59,778 bases of DNA from an uncultured Anaerolineales bacterium. GTDB lineage: Bacteria; Chloroflexota; Anaerolineae; Anaerolineales; UBA4823. The notes under the pieces were generated by a model, which saw only the letters and a program-made list of their open reading frames with translations, was not told the DNA's origin and did not search any database. Both the position numbers and the translations under genes were made by a program. Of the stretch, positions 1 to 8,432 are shown one piece after another; position 1 is the first letter of the stretch, and every line of letters starts with the position of its first letter. The stretch covers positions 1 through 59,778 of the forward strand of contig CALFWB010000018.1 in the NCBI GenBank assembly GCA_937928795.1, in the 5' to 3' direction.

Positions 1-1272
1 GCCCAGAAAATGAGGGTAATTGGCGTAACGGGTACCGATGGTAAAACGACCACATCTCACTTGATTTATCAAATTCTGAAAACAGCGGGTTACTCTGTGG
101 GAATGATTTCAACCGTGAGCGCTGTAATCGGCGATGAAAATCTCGATACCGGATTTCATGTGACGACACCTGATGCTCCCCAAGTTCAACAATTGTTAGC
201 AACAATGGCGAAGCGAGAGCCATCACCAATAACCCATGTTGTCCTAGAAACCACCTCGCATGGGTTAGCTCAATATCGAGTTTCGGCTTGTGAGTATGAC
301 ATCGGTGTATTTACCAATATCACTCATGAACATCTCGATTTTCATGGAAGTTATGCGAATTATTGCGCAGCAAAAGCGCGCCTATTGGACGAACTTGAAC
401 ATACAGCCCGAAAGTCAATTGGAAACATCCGCCTTGCCGTGCTTAATCGTGATGATCAATCCTTCGATTACTTATGGGATTATAAACAAAGGCTTCCTTC
501 TGTACAAGTAATCACTTATGGATTGCACGGAGAGGCAGACGTGAGAGCTGAGAAGGTTGAGATTAAGCACCAACGACCACAGTTTATGATCGTAAGCAAA
601 CAGCATAGCCATTTTGTTCAACTCAGGCTGGTTGGCGAATATCATGTTTCGAATGCCTTAGCAGCTTGGTGTGCAACGGTTGAAGGGCTAGGAGCGGCTC
701 CAGAAGCTGCCAGGTTGGCTTTGGGTCAAGTTGAGTATATTCCGGGAAGAATGGAAAAGATCGATCTGGGTCAACCTTATTTGGCAATCGTGGATTTTGC
801 CCATACGCCGAATGCGTTGAGAAATGCATTGAGCAGTGCTAGAAAATTAACTGACGGGAAAGTTGTCGCAGTTTTTGGATCAGCAGGTTTGCGTGATCGC
901 GAGAAGCGGTGGCAGATGGCAGAAATTGGGGTGAAACTAGCCGAGATTTGCATTCTCACCGCAGAAGATCCACGCACAGAGAGTGTGGAGGCAATTTTGC
1001 TTGAGATGAAAAGCGGAGCAGAGAAAGGGGGAGGAGTCGAAGGTGTAAATTATTTTCGCATAGCCGACAGGCGCGAGGCAATTCGGCAAGCTGTCCGCAT
1101 GGCAGAGCCGGGTGATGTTGTTCTTGTGCTAGGCAAAGGGCATGAACAATCGATGTGTTTTGGGGAGATCGAGTATGCCTGGGATGACCGTGTTGCTCTA
1201 AGGAGTGCAATTGCGGAACAACTGGGCATCCCAGGTCCAGAGATGCCATATTTACCGGATTTACCGCTCTAG
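1..1272 (+). CDS. murE: MurE-type Mur ligase, 5' end outside the window
   Basis: This is a Mur ligase that would add the third amino acid to UDP-MurNAc-dipeptide in the cytoplasm during peptidoglycan synthesis. The P-loop TGTDGKTTT lies right at the window edge. It is followed by THEHLDFHGS and VLNRDD in the central domain, then DFAHTPNAL, GSAGLRDREKR and GKGHEQ in the C-terminal domain. The frame is open to base 1, the first ATG (base 10) has no ribosome-binding site, and the roughly 90-residue N-terminal UDP-binding domain is absent, so the gene continues upstream. The amino-acid-selecting region reads EDPRTE instead of the DNPR of meso-diaminopimelate enzymes, so the added residue cannot be assigned. 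Its stop codon overlaps that of the convergent pnp on the shared bases CTAG. Confidence 0.85.
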   Translation, partial: AQKMRVIGVTGTDGKTTTSHLIYQILKTAGYSVGMISTVSAVIGDENLDTGFHVTTPDAPQVQQLLATMAKREPSPITHVVLETTSHGLAQYRVSACEYDIGVFTNITHEHLDFHGSYANYCAAKARLLDELEHTARKSIGNIRLAVLNRDDQSFDYLWDYKQRLPSVQVITYGLHGEADVRAEKVEIKHQRPQFMIVSKQHSHFVQLRLVGEYHVSNALAAWCATVEGLGAAPEAARLALGQVEYIPGRMEKIDLGQPYLAIVDFAHTPNALRNALSSARKLTDGKVVAVFGSAGLRDREKRWQMAEIGVKLAEICILTAEDPRTESVEAILLEMKSGAEKGGGVEGVNYFRIADRREAIRQAVRMAEPGDVVLVLGKGHEQSMCFGEIEYAWDDRVALRSAIAEQLGIPGPEMPYLPDLPL

Positions 1273-3479
1273 CGACGGAATTGTCCGCCCGTTCGTTTGT
1301 CGTCTTTCTTTGATGGTTGTGATCGGCTGCCACTCATTTGCCGAGGCGCTCCACTGCGTTGGTCATGGAACTGTGCTTCCTCTGCAGACCATCCTTCGAG
1401 CACTGCAGCTCGAGAGAGGCGAATTCTTCCTTGGCTATCAATGTCGGTGACCATGACGGTGATTTCATCTCCAACTCGGACAATATCCTCTACTTTATTT
1501 ACTCGCGCCGAGTCGAGTTGCGAGATGTGAACCAAACCATCAACATTGGGTAGAATTTCAACAAAAGCGCCAAAATCTGCCACACGCACAACCTTGCCGG
1601 TGTAAATTCGACCAACGACCGGCGACTCGGTTAAATTCTCCACCTTTTCGACAGCAATACGAGCTGATTCTCCGTCCGTTGCGGCAATAAAGACCGATCC
1701 ATCTTCTCCAATATCGATCTTTGTGTTGGTTTCTTCTTGGATGCTGCGGATGGTTTTGCCACCTGGACCGATCACGGCTCCAATCTTGTCGATTGGGATT
1801 TGGACGACTGTAATGCGTGGTGCATGAGGTTTTAGCTCAGGCCTTGGTTTAGGGATCACTTCGAGCATTTTCTCTAAAATAAATGCTCTGGCAATCTTTG
1901 CCTTGTTCAGGGCTTCAAGCATTAATTCTGAGGATATCCCTTTGATTTTGATATCCATTTGGAGGGCAGTAATCCCATTGGGAGTGCCAGCCACTTTGAA
2001 GTCCATATCGCCAAAGTGGTCTTCTAAACCGAGAATATCGGTCAGGATGGCGTAACGGTCACCTTCCTTGACTAATCCCATAGCCACGCCGGCCACCGGT
2101 GCAGAAATAGGAACTCCGGTATCCATTAAGGCAAGGGTAGACCCGCAGACCGATGCCATGGAAGACGAACCATTTGAAGACAAGACCTCGGATACTAAGC
2201 GCAGGGTATAAGGAAATTTGCTTTCCGGTGGGATGACCGGCACTAAAGCTCGTTCGGCTAAAGCCCCATGACCGATTTCTCGCCGTGAGGCCCCTCGCAA
2301 AGCTTTTACTTCTCCGGTCGAGAAGGGCGGGAAGTTATAATGATGCATATAACGTTTGCTCTCAGCAGGAGTTAAGCTATCAATTTCCTGCGCTTCGCGA
2401 GGTGTTCCTAGAGTAGCTAAGGTCAATACCTGGGTTTCACCGCGCGTGAACAATCCAGAGCCATGAGCTCGAGGACTGACATTGACCTCACACCAGATTG
2501 GGCGAATTTCATCGAGGGTTCGACCATCCGCCCGAATGCCTTCCTCCAAAATGCGCTGTCTAACGATCTCCTTGTAGCACTTTTCAAGGGCTGAGCGAAT
2601 TTCTGCTTCAGCGGTAGAGAAAGCCGAACCGAACTTTTCAATGAGGGACAATTCCAACTGTTTGAATGCAGCGCTTCTTTCACTTTTGACGTAAGGCTTT
2701 TGAAGAACTTGTAGGATAACCGGGCTTGCTTCCTCACGGATGGCTGCGATCAAAGCTTCGTTTTCCGTTGCAATTGGGTAAGAGGCTTTCGGTTTGCCGA
2801 TTTTTGCCCTCAATTCTTCTTGCAAGTCAATGATCGGTTGGAGGGCTTGATGCCCATACGCAAGCGCCTCGATCATATCCTCTTCGGTTACTTCGTTCGC
2901 GCCACATTCGACCATCAGGATTGCATCGCGCGTTCCCGCCATGCGGAGGTCGAGATCGGAATATTCGATCTCGGTGAAGGTGGGATTGATGATAAACTGT
3001 CCATCAATCCTCCCAATGCGAACGGCGCCGATTGGGCCACTCCAAGGAATATCAGAAATAACCAAAGCTGCGGAAGCAGCATTGACGGCAAGAATATCGA
3101 TGGGGTTTTCACCATCTGAGGAAAGGGAATAGAGGATGATTTGCACCTCGTTCCTTAAGTCTTTGGGAAAGAGCGGACGTAAAGGACGATCAGCAAGCCG
3201 GGCAGTCAATATAGCCTCGTCCGATGGGCGTCCTTCGCGGCGGAAGAATGAGCCCGGTATTCTCCCTCCTGCGTACATCCTCTCCTCATAATCAACGGTT
3301 AGAGGGAAGAAATCTACACTTTCTTTGGGTTCGCTACTCATGGTTGCGGCTGCAAAGACAACCGTATCGCCGAGACGAATAGTTACTGCGCCGCCGGCTT
3401 GGGCGGCGATTTTCCCGGTTTCAATTTGAAAACGTTTATTTCCTATTATGCTTTCTACAATTACACTTTCTGGTTTCAT
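1269..3479 (-). CDS. pnp: polyribonucleotide nucleotidyltransferase (PNPase)
   Basis: PNPase is a trimeric 3'-to-5' phosphorolytic exoribonuclease of RNA turnover. The 736 residues show two RNase PH-like halves. The second contains [19 protein letters not shown] and the metal-binding stretch [20 protein letters not shown] domain follows at about 556-618 ([12 protein letters not shown]), then an S1 domain at about 619-690 ([19 protein letters not shown]), and a basic serine-rich tail. The length is slightly above the usual 700 because of this tail. The ATG at 3479 is preceded by AGGA eight bases upstream. It lies 97 bp downstream of rpsO, the classical rpsO-pnp arrangement, with a hairpin between the two genes. 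Confidence 0.97.
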   Translation of the reverse strand: MKPESVIVESIIGNKRFQIETGKIAAQAGGAVTIRLGDTVVFAAATMSSEPKESVDFFPLTVDYEERMYAGGRIPGSFFRREGRPSDEAILTARLADRPLRPLFPKDLRNEVQIILYSLSSDGENPIDILAVNAASAALVISDIPWSGPIGAVRIGRIDGQFIINPTFTEIEYSDLDLRMAGTRDAILMVECGANEVTEEDMIEALAYGHQALQPIIDLQEELRAKIGKPKASYPIATENEALIAAIREEASPVILQVLQKPYVKSERSAAFKQLELSLIEKFGSAFSTAEAEIRSALEKCYKEIVRQRILEEGIRADGRTLDEIRPIWCEVNVSPRAHGSGLFTRGETQVLTLATLGTPREAQEIDSLTPAESKRYMHHYNFPPFSTGEVKALRGASRREIGHGALAERALVPVIPPESKFPYTLRLVSEVLSSNGSSSMASVCGSTLALMDTGVPISAPVAGVAMGLVKEGDRYAILTDILGLEDHFGDMDFKVAGTPNGITALQMDIKIKGISSELMLEALNKAKIARAFILEKMLEVIPKPRPELKPHAPRITVVQIPIDKIGAVIGPGGKTIRSIQEETNTKIDIGEDGSVFIAATDGESARIAVEKVENLTESPVVGRIYTGKVVRVADFGAFVEILPNVDGLVHISQLDSARVNKVEDIVRVGDEITVMVTDIDSQGRIRLSRAAVLEGWSAEEAQFHDQRSGAPRQMSGSRSQPSKKDDKRTGGQFRR

Positions 3480-3540
3480 ATTCTGTCCTATATTTGAAGA
3501 TGATTGATTATCCCCGTAAATTTTGTTCTCAAAGAATAAA

Positions 3541-3566
3541 GCAGATGACGGCTTCTGTTCATCTGC
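3541..3566 (-). terminator. hairpin between rpsO and pnp
   Basis: An 8-bp perfect stem (GCAGATGA/TCATCTGC) with a 10-base loop is followed, reading on the minus strand, by TTTATTCTTT. The T-run is broken, so this is either a leaky intrinsic terminator after rpsO or an RNA-processing hairpin. Both kinds of element are known between rpsO and pnp in other bacteria. Confidence 0.6.
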
Positions 3567-3576
3567 TCGGTCTATC

Positions 3577-3849
3577 TTATTTGCGGCGGATATTGAGACG
3601 ATCGGTTAATGCAGTATATCGGTTGTAGTCATTACGGCGAAGATAAGCCAGTAATCGGCGCCGTCTTCCGACCAGCTTGAGTAATCCACGTCTAGATGAT
3701 TCGTCGTGCTTGTGGGCTTTTAGATGCTCGGTAAGCTGATTGATGCGGGTGGTCAGCAGCGCAATTTGTACTTCCGGAGACCCCGTATCCTTATTATGGC
3801 GGGAAAACTCCTGCATTAACTTTTGTTTTGACTCCTTATCTAGTGTCAT
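3577..3849 (-). CDS. rpsO: 30S ribosomal protein S15
   Basis: S15 is a primary 16S rRNA-binding protein of the small-subunit platform. The 90 residues carry the family signature [19 protein letters not shown], then [20 protein letters not shown] and a C-terminal [13 protein letters not shown]. The ATG at 3849 is chosen because CAGGAGAG precedes it and it gives the standard S15 length. The frame stays open further upstream to an ATG at 3912, but those extra residues do not resemble S15. It is the first gene of the rpsO-pnp unit. Confidence 0.97.
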   Translation of the reverse strand: MTLDKESKQKLMQEFSRHNKDTGSPEVQIALLTTRINQLTEHLKAHKHDESSRRGLLKLVGRRRRLLAYLRRNDYNRYTALTDRLNIRRK

Positions 3850-3938
3850 GACATCTGCTCTCCTGAGATGAATTTCTGTGCAGGTCTCCAATTCCAGAGC
3901 ATTGCTTGCCATGGAACGGCCTAGTCACTTCGTCTAAA

Positions 3939-3966
3939 ATTATAACATAAAATATCCACATCGTAA
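3939..3966 (-). promoter_or_regulatory. probable rpsO promoter
   Basis: On the minus strand, TATAAT (3944-3939) lies 16 bp downstream of a weak -35 TTACGA (3966-3961). Transcription would start near 3932 and leave a leader of about 80 bases before the S15 start. The -35 is 7 bp from the flanking duplication of the first miniature element. Confidence 0.55.
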
Positions 3967-3982
3967 TTGTTCATCCAGTACT

Positions 3983-4060
3983 GTGTGCACTCAAAAGTTG
4001 TTGGCAACATTGCTTTGTAGGACAACTCATTGAGTTGTCCTACAACTTTTGCGTGGACAC
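3983..4060 (-). mobile_element. 78-bp MITE-like element, copy 1
   Basis: This non-coding element of 78 bp has imperfect 19-bp terminal inverted repeats (GTGTCCACGCAAAAGTTGT against GTGTGCACTCAAAAGTTGT). An internal 15-bp-arm palindrome sits beside one end (TTGTAGGACAACTCA, one central base, then its complement). It is flanked by a perfect 9-bp direct repeat TCCAGTACT at 3974-3982 and 4061-4069, which looks like a target-site duplication. In its canonical orientation (minus strand here) it is identical over all 78 bases to the copy at 18058-18135. It carries no transposase, so it would need one supplied in trans. Confidence 0.8.
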
Positions 4061-4069
4061 TCCAGTACT

Positions 4070-4454
4070 TCTTCATTTAGACGTGAACGCCAAGCTAATT
4101 ACTGGCGATCGTAGAACAAGTCTCCAACTTGCCACGCACAAACCACAGATTTGCGCACCGGTAGGGCAAGCAGCGATTGGTTTAGACTCCAAAACGGCAG
4201 TTTCAGCCATCCGATCTGGGAAATTGAGGCAAATGCGGCTATAAGTTCAAGGCAGTGTCACATAAGCTTCAGCTTGTGCAGTAACATAAGCTTTAGCTTG
4301 TGGGAATGAGACACGGGCTGAAGCCCATGTTACGGAAATCCGCTCCATCTTGCTCAGAGGAGAACAAGTGTTCAAATTTAGAATTGCTGTTGTTCATCCC
4401 CAAGCATCCGCAAAGGGCACACATTTTGCGGAAAACTTCAATTTTGATCGGATT
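4070..4454. other. intergenic region without recognisable gene
   Basis: Between the first miniature element and the HEAT-repeat gene I see no coding pattern on either strand. The stretch 4070-4257 is unrecognised. It is followed by the palindromic repeat at 4258-4342. A short inverted repeat, CCGCAAA...TTTGCGG (4409-4433), lies downstream of the minus-strand operon but has no T-run. Confidence 0.5.
4258..4342. repeat. palindromic interspersed repeat, single copy
   Basis: One half-unit is followed by a full unit that begins GTAACATAAGCTTTAGCTTG and ends GGGCTGAAGCCCATGTTACG. The two halves of the unit are imperfect reverse complements of each other, and each half holds its own small hairpin (AAGCTTCAGCTT or GGGCTGAAGCCC). 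The same family occurs in tandem at 49050-49295. Confidence 0.7.
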
Positions 4455-5252
4455 TTAGCGTTTTATGACTGTCAATAAATCCGATTGCAGTTCAGGGGGA
4501 AAGGTTCTTATGCACGATTTGATCAGTTTTTTCGCATCCGCCGCAGGATTTTCGGTGATGGCAGTACGCATGAGATAAGCCATTTCTTTGGGTGATTTGA
4601 CAATTAGGTTATTGCAAATCGCAATGACATCCTGAGCGTTTTGCGGAGGACAGCGGTTGAGATAGGGTGAAATTAACTTAAAGATTAGGGGCAGATCGCC
4701 AAATGAGATCGAGAGGCATAGTTGTTCCACAACCAAAAAGCCAAGCTTGCGGATGGTGGGATGTTCGTCGAGCATCCACTTTTGAGCCTGACCGATCAAA
4801 TTGGCTGGCTGTTGAGCATGAACAGAGGCATTGATACATTTGGCGATGCTTTCGATCAACTCAGCCTGTGTGCAGCTCGATGCCCATTGCTCGAGTGTTC
4901 GAAAGAACTCTTTTTCCATCTCTGTAGGGAGGTTTTCAAGGATGGAGATTGCCAAATCTTTACATTCTTGAAATGGCTGGTCCCAGAGAACCTCAGCCAC
5001 TGAGAGCGCTTGCGTAGGCTGAGATTGACTTAGGGAAGCAAGTTCTCTTTTTAAGGTGCGAGTGAGAGGTTGAGGAACGTGATAGCTTTTCAGGGAAGAG
5101 GGTAATGATACCAATTCACCTGCCCGATAGGTATGGTCAGCATAAGTTTCCAATAAGTTCTTAATGGCGGTGACGAAAAGCTGAGCATCGGACTGATTGG
5201 CAAAACATTGCCGAATCTGTTTATTTAAGCGAAGCGGATCAATAACCGGCAT
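4455..5252 (-). CDS. HEAT-like / DNA-alkylation-repeat protein
   Basis: This 265-residue all-helical soluble protein resembles the DNA alkylation repeat (AlkD) group. AlkD-type proteins are built of HEAT-like helical pairs, and some excise bulky alkylated bases. The stretch LWDQPFQECKDLAISILE resembles the AlkD motif in which a Leu-Trp pair precedes a repeat helix. A second repeat, DEHPTIRKLGFLVVEQL, occupies the place of the family's W..RR segment but has only one of the two arginines. Catalysis therefore cannot be claimed; a binding or scaffold role is equally possible. The ATG is 7 bp after the mazG-like stop codon, so the two genes form an operon. Both lie between inverted miniature elements. 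Confidence 0.6.
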   Translation of the reverse strand: MPVIDPLRLNKQIRQCFANQSDAQLFVTAIKNLLETYADHTYRAGELVSLPSSLKSYHVPQPLTRTLKRELASLSQSQPTQALSVAEVLWDQPFQECKDLAISILENLPTEMEKEFFRTLEQWASSCTQAELIESIAKCINASVHAQQPANLIGQAQKWMLDEHPTIRKLGFLVVEQLCLSISFGDLPLIFKLISPYLNRCPPQNAQDVIAICNNLIVKSPKEMAYLMRTAITENPAADAKKLIKSCIRTFPPELQSDLLTVIKR

Positions 5253-5259
5253 AAAAGTT

Positions 5260-5559
5260 CTAATCCCAACTCCTTTGGTGATTCTTCTCCAATTTCTCTA
5301 AAGTGACTTTTTCGAGATCAATTTCAGCTAGGGAGGAGATCTGAAGCAGATAAAGAAAAACATCAGCCAATTCCTCAGCAAGCATTTCTTTATCCATGGG
5401 CTGATCTTGCCATTGAAATTGCTCAAGGACTTCAGCAGCCTCGAGCACCAAAGAAATTGCCAGATTCTTGAGGGTCTGAGGGCGGGAGCTCGCCGGCTCA
5501 TACCAGCCTTTGGACCGCACAAAACGGTGCATTTGGTGGGTGAGTTCTCTAATCTCCAT
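5260..5559 (-). CDS. MazG-like nucleotide pyrophosphohydrolase
   Basis: This short (99-residue) all-alpha NTP pyrophosphohydrolase belongs to the MazG/dCTPase (RS21-C6) group, which hydrolyses non-canonical or surplus (d)NTPs to monophosphates. The metal-binding acidic pairs are visible as E40xxE43 in LEAAEVLEQFQW and E63xxD66 in EELADVFLYLL. The frame is open to an ATG inside the neighbouring miniature element. I chose the ATG at 5559 because a near-consensus promoter places the transcript start exactly there; an ATG at 5568 overlaps the -10 box. The gene is directly followed by the HEAT/AlkD-like gene, which suggests nucleotide-pool cleaning combined with DNA damage handling (inference). 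Confidence 0.8.
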   Translation of the reverse strand: MEIRELTHQMHRFVRSKGWYEPASSRPQTLKNLAISLVLEAAEVLEQFQWQDQPMDKEMLAEELADVFLYLLQISSLAEIDLEKVTLEKLEKNHQRSWD

Positions 5560-5566
5560 AAAGCCC

Positions 5567-5595
5567 ATTATAGGGTCGATGCGTTTAGACGTCAA
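5567..5595 (-). promoter_or_regulatory. sigma-70 promoter giving a leaderless mazG-like mRNA
   Basis: On the minus strand, TTGACG (5595-5590), a 17-bp spacer and a perfect TATAAT (5572-5567) are followed after 7 bases by the ATG at 5559. The predicted +1 is the A of the start codon. The -35 is about 18 bp from the end of the second miniature element. Confidence 0.7.
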
Positions 5596-5613
5596 TTCCG
5601 GATTTGTACTGGA

Positions 5614-5691
5614 GTGTCCACGCAAAAGTTGTAGGACAACTCAATGAGTTGTCCTACAAAGCAACGTTGCCAACAACTTTTGAGTGCACGC
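5614..5691 (+). mobile_element. 78-bp MITE-like element, copy 2
   Basis: This has the same 78-bp structure as copies 1 and 3, with two substitutions (ATG to ACG in the middle and terminal CAC to CGC). It is inverted relative to copy 1. The base-adjacent left flank GTACTGGA repeats the flank of copy 1. Slightly further out, an 11-bp near-repeat brackets it (ATTCCGGATTT at 5595-5605 and ATTCTGGATTT at 5692-5702), which may be the real target duplication. Confidence 0.75.
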
Positions 5692-5780
5692 ATTCTGGAT
5701 TTAGAGAAAAGGGTGCTAGAGCTTAGGTGCATAATGTTCTTCAGCGGTTGGATGAAACGCTAAGGAATAAGTGAGGAGCG

Positions 5781-5790
5781 TGATATACTC
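5781..5790 (+). promoter_or_regulatory. extended -10 promoter of the DHH-CBS-CCA gene
   Basis: TGATATACTC contains an extended -10 (TG, one base, TATACT at 5784-5789). There is no good -35, as is usual for extended -10 promoters. The ATG at 5798 follows after 8 bases, so the mRNA would have little or no leader. The hemW gene has the same ten bases at the same distance. Confidence 0.55.
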
Positions 5791-5797
5791 TACCATC

Positions 5798-8428
5798 ATG
5801 CGGATCATCCTGACTCATGAAGTAGCCGATTTTGATGCCATTGCCTCATTATTGGGAGCGTATTTTTTAGATTCCACCAGTATCCCGGTTTTGCCGCGTA
5901 AGATCAACCGCAATGTGCGCGGTTTTCTCACTTTATATGGCGCTGAGTTACCCTTTATTGAATTACGCGATTTGCCTGCAGAGCCAATTGAATCCATTAC
6001 TCTTGTTGATACTCAAGCGATGGCAACTATCAAAGGAGTCACTCCGCAAACCCAGGTGCGTGTGATTGATCATCATCCCTTAAGGGAAGATGTTCCTGTT
6101 GATTGGAACATTACCCTATCGGCGACCGGCGCGAATACGACCATCCTGATCGAGTTGATTCGAGGTCGCGAGACATTGCTTACACCAATTCATGCGACCC
6201 TGTTGCTATTGGGTATTTATGAGGATACAGGTGCGCTAACTTATACCCGCACCACCCCCCGCGATTTGCAAGCAGCCGCTTTTTTGCTTGAACAAGGGGC
6301 AAGTTTATCCGTTCTTGCAAATTATTTGTACCATCCTCTTTCGGACAGCCAGATGAAGATCTTCTATCAACTTCAGTCCAATTATCGGACGGTTGATATC
6401 CACGGACATCGAGTTGTCATTGCAAAAGCAGAAATTGGTACCCTTGAGGAAGAACTATCAACCATCGCCCATAAGTTGCGCGACGTTCTTGAACCAGATG
6501 CCTTATTTGTCTTAGTTCAAACAAAAGGCGGTATTCAACTAATTGCTCGATCGACCAATGATGACATTGACGTTGCCAAAGTTGCTCAGAAATTTGGCGG
6601 AGGCGGACATGAGCGCGCTGCGGCTTGTTTGGTAAAAGATTATGCAATGGCTGACTTAGAAAACGAATTGGTCAATTACCTGATGGAGATCGTCCAACCG
6701 GCATTGGTTGTTGCTCAGATATTGTCTAGAGACCCGCAGCTTGTTCCGCCCGAAATGGGAGTTAATGAAATTTCCTCTTTGATGCAGAAATATGGGCATG
6801 AAGGTTATCCGGTGGTAGAAAATGGTCAAGTTATTGGACTGGTTACCCGTCGGGCGGTTGATCGAGCTATTGCGCATAAATTGAATTTAACCGCTCGACA
6901 GGTTATGGATGCCGGACAGGTGACTGTCTCCCCCCAAGATTCCATTGAGACAGTTCAAATGTTAATGACCACCAGTGGTTGGGGCCAAATCCCGGTGGTG
7001 GACCACGAGGGGAAGATTATCGGCATTGTCACTCGTACGGATGTTATCAAGTCTCTTCCTTGGGGTGGTCGTTTGCCTTCCAGAGTCAAGCTTGCTAGTC
7101 GTTTGGAAAAGGTCTTGCCTGCCTCTCAGGTGATCTTGATCAAATTGGTGTCCGAGATCGCTTTGGAAAACCGCTTGGCTCTCTACATTGTGGGTGGGTT
7201 TGTACGAGATCTGCTCCTAGAGAAGCCCAGCATGGATTTTGACTTGGTCGTTGAAGGGGATGCTATTGCGCTTGCCAAAGCTTTGCGCTCTCGCTTCGGC
7301 GGTAGAGTTACCACGCATGATCGCTTTCGTACTGCAAAGTGGTTTATTGATAAAAATCATCCGAAGCTTATCCAGGAATTTCAAAAATTTTCACCAGAAG
7401 AGTCGGCCAACTCTCTGTTAGAGGAAATTCCGCCTACTTTAGACTTTGTCACTGCCCGAACCGAGTTCTATACACACCCGACTGCATTGCCGATGGTTGA
7501 GCCAAGTAGTATAAAATTAGATTTACACCGCAGGGATTTTACGATTAATACGCTTGCAATTCGCTTGGATGGTCCGCACTATGGCGAATTGCATGATTAT
7601 TGGGGGGGATTGAGCGACCTGCGCAGAGGAATCATTCGGGTTTTGCATTCGCTTTCTTTTGTGGATGATCCTACACGGATATTACGCGCCATTCGCTTTG
7701 AGCAACGATTTCACTTTCGGATTGAAGAGCGCACCCTTCAACTGATTTTTGACGCGCGAGGTCTTTTGTCTAGGGTATCTGGGGATCGCATTCGACACGA
7801 GCTTGATTTGATTTTTATTGAAGAACAAGTTCTCTCAATGCTCGATCGACTTCAGGAATTGGATATTTTCAATTATATCCATCCTCAACTGAGGTGGGAT
7901 GGATGGATCAAGGAGCGCAGTCAGCAAATCGGGCTAACTGATCCCCGTCAATTTGGCATTGAACTCGATCCCGCTAGTCCTGCGGTGCGGCGAGAGCTTT
8001 TCTATATTTTTTTGTTGTGTCGGTTCGATCAGGGTAGTTTGTTGACGATCATGGAGCGATTAAGATTGCCCTCGGTTTTGCGGAAAAAAGTTCGAGATGC
8101 AGCCCGAATCTGGATGCTAAGAGACCAATTTCCGCAGATGAGCTTGCTAGCAAGTGTTGCTGAATTAGATGGGATTGATCCTTTGGTTGCTTATGGATTG
8201 GCACTTATGGATGAAAATATGGTAAAGACCATTGAGTTCTATTTTACAAAGTGGATTAAGACCAAATGTCATACCGATGGTCAATTGCTAAAGCAAATGG
8301 GGCTTTCCCCTGGTCCTGTTTACCGACAGATATTGAATGAACTCAAGATGGCTTGGATCGAGGGGCGCATCCACAGTGCGCAGGAAGAAATGGAATTATT
8401 GAATGAAATGATCAAGTCCGTTGTTTAG
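5798..8428 (+). CDS. DHH-CBS-tRNA nucleotidyltransferase fusion
   Basis: This 876-residue multidomain enzyme belongs to the class that adds all or part of the CCA end to tRNA. Domains in order are as follows. An N-terminal DHH phosphoesterase has HEVADFDAIAS and VIDHHPLRED. A DHHA1 domain ends GGGGHERAAACL (about 275-290). Two CBS domains span about 310-430. A nucleotidyltransferase head follows with VGGFVRDLLL and the metal-binding DFDLV (about 470-490). The tRNA-recognition region begins DFTINTLAIR and ILRAIRFEQRF. The ATG at 5798 is chosen because the DHH domain begins at once; an upstream in-frame start adds nine residues. A family member may be CCA-adding or A-adding only, and the sequence does not decide this. 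It is followed 4 bp later by a GNAT gene. Confidence 0.93.
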   Translation: MRIILTHEVADFDAIASLLGAYFLDSTSIPVLPRKINRNVRGFLTLYGAELPFIELRDLPAEPIESITLVDTQAMATIKGVTPQTQVRVIDHHPLREDVPVDWNITLSATGANTTILIELIRGRETLLTPIHATLLLLGIYEDTGALTYTRTTPRDLQAAAFLLEQGASLSVLANYLYHPLSDSQMKIFYQLQSNYRTVDIHGHRVVIAKAEIGTLEEELSTIAHKLRDVLEPDALFVLVQTKGGIQLIARSTNDDIDVAKVAQKFGGGGHERAAACLVKDYAMADLENELVNYLMEIVQPALVVAQILSRDPQLVPPEMGVNEISSLMQKYGHEGYPVVENGQVIGLVTRRAVDRAIAHKLNLTARQVMDAGQVTVSPQDSIETVQMLMTTSGWGQIPVVDHEGKIIGIVTRTDVIKSLPWGGRLPSRVKLASRLEKVLPASQVILIKLVSEIALENRLALYIVGGFVRDLLLEKPSMDFDLVVEGDAIALAKALRSRFGGRVTTHDRFRTAKWFIDKNHPKLIQEFQKFSPEESANSLLEEIPPTLDFVTARTEFYTHPTALPMVEPSSIKLDLHRRDFTINTLAIRLDGPHYGELHDYWGGLSDLRRGIIRVLHSLSFVDDPTRILRAIRFEQRFHFRIEERTLQLIFDARGLLSRVSGDRIRHELDLIFIEEQVLSMLDRLQELDIFNYIHPQLRWDGWIKERSQQIGLTDPRQFGIELDPASPAVRRELFYIFLLCRFDQGSLLTIMERLRLPSVLRKKVRDAARIWMLRDQFPQMSLLASVAELDGIDPLVAYGLALMDENMVKTIEFYFTKWIKTKCHTDGQLLKQMGLSPGPVYRQILNELKMAWIEGRIHSAQEEMELLNEMIKSVV

Positions 8429-8432
8429 AATC

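Noticed and set aside
1269-3479. Several frames of 60-125 codons on the opposite strand of pnp
   Set aside because: They lie inside a clear PNPase gene, have no family pattern and are shadows of its codon structure. The same applies to similar frames inside the other long genes.
4035-4244. Reading frame of 69 codons after miniature element copy 1
   Set aside because: It starts inside the element, has no initiation signal and no recognisable protein pattern.
3974-5702. Composite transposon made of copies 1 and 2 with the two genes between
   Set aside because: The outermost flanks (TCCAGTACT and ATTCTGGAT) do not match, and each copy has its own better flanking repeat. Independent insertions are simpler.
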